Assembly (NCBI RefSeq): GCF_000332335.1
Contig: NZ_KB235948.1
Location: forward strand, 3,175,840 to 3,239,839
DNA: 64,000 bases
Direction of reading: 5' to 3'
Source of the DNA: Kamptonema formosum PCC 10802
GTDB taxonomy: Bacteria > Cyanobacteriota > Cyanobacteriia > Cyanobacteriales > Oscillatoriaceae
In this document: in pieces, positions 62,613 through 64,000 of the stretch
Layout: the number at the start of each line of letters is the position of its first letter
Position numbering within the stretch: the stretch's first letter is position 1
Notes under the pieces: generated by a model
Seen by the model: the letters and a program-made list of their open reading frames with translations, nothing else
Told to the model about the DNA's origin: nothing
Databases searched by the model: none
Program-made: the position numbers and the translations under genes

Positions 62613-64000
62613 CTACTGGCTCTGGGGGCAAGCTGAGGGCGGCTGCCAGGGGGCGGGAGTGCCGGCTCTTGGGTTGGCGGTGAGGGTGACGGTGCCTTGG
62701 GGGCTGATTGTCCAGCCTCGGGCTTCTACGAGGGGGGGTGAGGAGCCGGGATTAGGGGATTTGGGGATGGTTGGCGGTGGGGGAAGTGGGCGGGGAAGGG
62801 GAGTGGAACCCAAATCGATGAGTGGGGTGCCGCCGGCGAGGGGTTCGCTGGGGCTGGGGGGGATGCCGCCCCTGCCGGTGACGGTGAAGCTGCTGTTGCG
62901 GTAGGCGGCGCAGGTGGTGTCGATCAAGCGGGCGCTCTCCAGGAATTCTGACTGCAATTGCACAAGCCCAAAGGCGGGGTTAACGTCTGGGGTGCTGATT
63001 CGCACGACGCCGCTGAAGGAAGCGCCGAGCTCGGAACTGGCGGTGATGTCGGAGGTGAGTGGGGATTCGAGGGGGCGGTATTCGGTGCCGAAGATGCCTT
63101 TGGCGCTGATGGTGACTTGCCCTCCGGAGCCTTTTTGGGCGTTGGCGGTGATGTCGCTATTTTCTAGGGCGGTTATGGTGTCGGCGGTGATGGCAATATT
63201 GCCGCCGGTGGCGGTGCCGGTGGCGCTGGTGGTGATGGCGCTACCACCGCGCAGCTGGATGTCGCCGGTGGTGAGGGTGATGTTGCCGCGATCGCCGGCG
63301 GCGGTTTGGGCGCTGAGTGTTCCCCGGTTGAGCAGCCGCACTGAGGGGGCGGCAATTTCCAGGTTGCCGGCTTTCCCACCGGCAAAACTGTCTACGGCGA
63401 CGCGAGCTCCATTCCCCACAACAAGCCTGGGTGTGGCAATGTTGATGTCGCCGGCATCTCCGCTGCCTGCGGAGTTTGTGCGGATTAAGCTGGGAAATCG
63501 GGCGTCAGCTGACGTTCCTGTTACTGTTACTGAATCGCCTGCTGTGACCTGTATAGTTCCGCCCCTTCCGGAGCCAAAGGTGCTGGCTGAGACTCTCGCT
63601 CCCTCGCGGAGATTTAGCCTGCCGGTGTTAATCATTATATCTCCCGCATTTGCCGGACTGATCGTGGTAGTGGTTAAACTTGTGTTCAGGGAGATGCCCA
63701 GGATATAAAAGATGTCGCCTCCGGTCAGTTCTACTGAGTCGGTGGCGTTTACAGTCAGGGTGCCGCTGGCTCCCGCACCGGCGGTGCTGGTGAGCGCTAC
63801 GGCGGAATTCTGCATTCTCAAATTCCGGGTGTTAACCGTCAGGTTGCCTGCCACTCCTGTGCTTCCAGGTCTGTTGCCGGTGAGCAAGCCGGCGCTATCT
63901 AATTCTACTGAATCTTTGGCGTTTACTGTTAAAGCTCCCCCCAGACCGGCACCTGTGGTGGATGTGACGGCGAATGCTCCATTTCCGGCGGTGAATCGGG
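62613..64000 (-). CDS. Two-partner-secretion exoprotein 2, C-terminal part, runs off window
   Basis: A minus-strand frame of at least 462 codons that continues past the window edge without a start, so the N-terminal TPS domain is outside. It is a beta-helix with the repeats ASGTLTVNATDSVELTGGD and GAGDINIATPRLVVGNGARV-type blocks (here GDAGDINIATPRLVVGNGAR). The C-terminal 190 residues align closely with exoprotein 1 (RGNITLTTGDIQLRGGSAIT; VNPAFGLVQLQSEFLESARL; GTVTLTANPRAGTPAPWQPP). It was formed by duplication of the neighbouring gene or vice versa. Adhesion or contact function is inferred from the family. Confidence 0.92.
   Translation of the reverse strand, partial: RFTAGNGAFAVTSTTGAGLGGALTVNAKDSVELDSAGLLTGNRPGSTGVAGNLTVNTRNLRMQNSAVALTSTAGAGASGTLTVNATDSVELTGGDIFYILGISLNTSLTTTTISPANAGDIMINTGRLNLREGARVSASTFGSGRGGTIQVTAGDSVTVTGTSADARFPSLIRTNSAGSGDAGDINIATPRLVVGNGARVAVDSFAGGKAGNLEIAAPSVRLLNRGTLSAQTAAGDRGNITLTTGDIQLRGGSAITTSATGTATGGNIAITADTITALENSDITANAQKGSGGQVTISAKGIFGTEYRPLESPLTSDITASSELGASFSGVVRISTPDVNPAFGLVQLQSEFLESARLIDTTCAAYRNSSFTVTGRGGIPPSPSEPLAGGTPLIDLGSTPLPRPLPPPPTIPKSPNPGSSPPLVEARGWTISPQGTVTLTANPRAGTPAPWQPPSACPQSQ

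Overview
The window is chromosomal DNA of a filamentous (Oscillatoriales-type) cyanobacterium. The evidence is a RuBisCO operon with the order rbcL-rbcX-rbcS, a RuBisCO activase with a C-terminal small-subunit-like domain, a CBS-CP12 fusion, pentapeptide-repeat proteins, haemagglutinin-type two-partner-secretion proteins, GCGATCGC (HIP1) octamers, heptameric short tandem repeats, and a very high load of dispersed palindromic repeats (AAACCCGGTTT, TTGGGCTTTAGCCCAA, CGTTCCCAG..CTGGGAACG). No tRNA, rRNA or CRISPR array was found. The one stable RNA gene recognised is the SRP RNA at about 29.75-29.85 kb.

Layout. 1-1.76 kb: 5' end of a large surface/secreted protein (PPC, DUF4114 and Ig-like regions) that appears frameshifted. 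2.4-3.55 kb: a decayed IS4-type insertion sequence with 14-bp terminal inverted repeats. 3.9-5.5 kb: one small conserved gene, then repeat-rich DNA. 5.5-16 kb: exopolysaccharide locus, with a GT39-type transferase, Wzc-like tyrosine kinase and Wza-like exporter on the minus strand, diverging from a Wzy-like ligase/polymerase, a Wzx flippase, a glycosyltransferase and a glycosyltransferase remnant on the plus strand. 16-22.3 kb: CBS-CP12, two tandem pentapeptide-repeat proteins, a fasciclin lipoprotein and an orphan DUF5131 protein. 22.3-32.3 kb: metabolic and housekeeping genes (5-oxoprolinase/hydantoinase fusion, GH13 enzyme, phasin-like protein, SRP RNA, YciI, 2H phosphoesterase, RuBisCO activase).

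32.8-42.4 kb: an NHLM-type peptide-export locus. It holds an HlyD-like adaptor, a C39 peptidase/ABC exporter interrupted by one in-frame stop, a 40-residue double-glycine precursor too short for most ORF callers (leader ends ...LAAVSGG, core only six residues AAPGHL) with its own terminator, a VapBC-type module, and the second NHLM ABC protein in opposite orientation. No peptide-modifying enzyme is seen. 43.1-52.6 kb: a Wsp-like chemosensory cluster (CheW, truncated CheR, MCP, WspD-like CheW, CheA-REC hybrid, CheB) whose terminal output protein is a receiver-class III nucleotide cyclase rather than the GGDEF protein of the Pseudomonas Wsp pathway. Hairpin-rich tandem repeats separate two of its gene pairs.

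52.9-56.6 kb: parB and the rbcLXS operon with a clear terminator after rbcS. 57-64 kb: a zinc-ribbon Ser/Thr kinase with membrane tail, a tandem Tudor-like protein, and two paralogous haemagglutinin-type exoproteins, the second cut by the window edge.

Common threads: carbon fixation (RuBisCO, its chaperone, its activase and a CP12-type regulator lie in one 64-kb window), surface and secreted products (polysaccharide, exoproteins, exported peptide), and recent decay. Nonsense codons in the exporter and an Rpn/DUF2887 gene, a frameshift in the first gene, a truncated CheR and a wrecked IS all show this, unless some are sequencing errors.
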